From a virus: a DNA stretch of 22,923 nucleotides. Below the pieces are notes generated by a model. That model was not told the origin of the DNA and did not search any database. It saw nothing but the letters and a program-made list of their open reading frames with translations. The stretch is taken from positions 1-22,923 of the IMG/VR virus record IMGVR_UViG_3300047284_000195. One strand, 5' to 3'. Positions 22,624 to 22,923 of the stretch are shown here, one piece after another. Position 1 is the first letter of the stretch, and the number at the start of each line of letters is the position of its first letter. Both the position numbers and the translations under genes were made by a program.

Positions 22624-22649
22624 CCTGTGGGCACGGCCCAGTCGGCGCG

Positions 22650-22922
22650 ATGGTGAACGATCACAGCGGGCCACGACGCCCATTCAGCAAGGTGCAGGTA
22701 CTGGAGGCCACAGCCGCCAGTCTCATGGCTGCCGCCATCCTCGCCACCGCCGCCGGCATGGGCTGGCTTGTGGTCAGCCTGCCCAACCGGCTTCAACAGC
22801 TGGAAACGCAGATCACACAGATCCTTAGAAATCAGGATCAGTTCGGCAGGCGGTTTGAGCAACTAGAGCAAAAGGTCACGGATCTTGATCGCCGCACTAT
22901 CAGGTTGGAGCTAGGGCCATGA
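22650..22922 (+). CDS. Small single-span membrane protein with coiled coil (possible lysis-related)
   Basis: A 90-residue protein starts at ATG 22650, 26 bases after the fibre stop; the frame is open further upstream but only as a shadow of the fibre gene, with no other usable start in the gap. After a polar N-terminus (MVNDHSGPRRPFSKVQV) there is one hydrophobic segment (~20-44; AASLMAAAILATAAGMGWLV) and then a charged heptad-like helix (LQQLETQITQILRNQDQFGR, ending RRTIRLELGP). This layout resembles small phage membrane proteins after fibre genes, some of them holin-like, but there is no diagnostic motif. No clear Shine-Dalgarno is seen. Its TGA overlaps an ATG at 22919, probably the next gene, cut by the window end. 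Confidence 0.7.
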   Translation: MVNDHSGPRRPFSKVQVLEATAASLMAAAILATAAGMGWLVVSLPNRLQQLETQITQILRNQDQFGRRFEQLEQKVTDLDRRTIRLELGP

Positions 22923-22923
22923 T

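Noticed and set aside
1-22923. Cyanobacterial host inferred from HIP1 (GCGATCGC) palindromes
   Set aside because: No complete HIP1 octamer was found by eye, so the host group was left open.
1-22923. tRNA genes, CRISPR arrays, attachment sites or insertion sequences
   Set aside because: No clover-leaf signature, spaced repeats, integrase-linked direct repeats or transposase was recognised; genes fill essentially the whole window.

Overview
This window is the late structural region of a long-tailed (siphovirus-type) phage or prophage. Every supported gene lies on the + strand in one tightly packed block, with gene junctions mostly ATGA, TGATG or TAATG overlaps or gaps of a few bases. No promoter, intrinsic terminator, tRNA, CRISPR array or insertion sequence could be supported. 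Gene order follows phage lambda closely: terminase, head-tail joining protein, portal, protease-scaffold, decoration protein, capsid, head-tail connector, tail terminator, tail tube, G/GT chaperone, tape measure, then M-L-K-I-J tail tip and side fibre. The DNA is GC-rich. The families point to a Gram-negative (envelope-bearing) host, but nothing fixes the host genus. No integrase, repressor or lysis enzyme is in view, so lytic phage versus prophage cannot be decided.

Head module (1-6258): C-terminal part of a GpA-type large terminase, a DUF6148-like joining protein, a lambda-type portal, an S49 protease fused to a scaffold-like tail, a capsid decoration protein, the major capsid protein, a 55-residue conserved small protein and a head-tail connector with an added C-terminal LLxEDG repeat.

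Accessory cassette (6258-9405): between the connector and the tail terminator, where lambda has no extra genes, sit four genes. They are a fibre-like protein with an internal duplication, a small conserved structural protein of unknown role, a predicted seven-bladed beta-propeller with a G8 tract near its start, and a small protein with a possible SH3-like fold. The last of these is visibly more AT-rich than its surroundings.

Tail module (9402-22622): a 25-codon coupled mini-ORF, tail terminator, small acidic protein, tail tube, tail assembly chaperone G with a lambda-identical slippery heptamer (GGGAAAG) that opens a start-less second frame (the T part), and a 1244-residue tape measure with an embedded NlpC/P60-like peptidase. 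Next come a gpM-like protein split by a large predicted carbohydrate-binding insertion, the gpL-like Fe-S protein, a two-domain gpK-like JAMM/NlpC peptidase, gpI, a 1115-residue gpJ-like central fibre ending in a lectin-like domain, and an S74 self-cleaving fibre. A small single-span membrane protein with a coiled coil ends the window, and the next start codon (22919) overlaps its stop.

Functionally the genes package DNA, build and mature the head, join it to the tail, set tail length, digest peptidoglycan and bind the host. The most notable signals are the hidden GT frameshift product, the propeller cassette, and the binding and enzyme domains inserted into conserved tail proteins.
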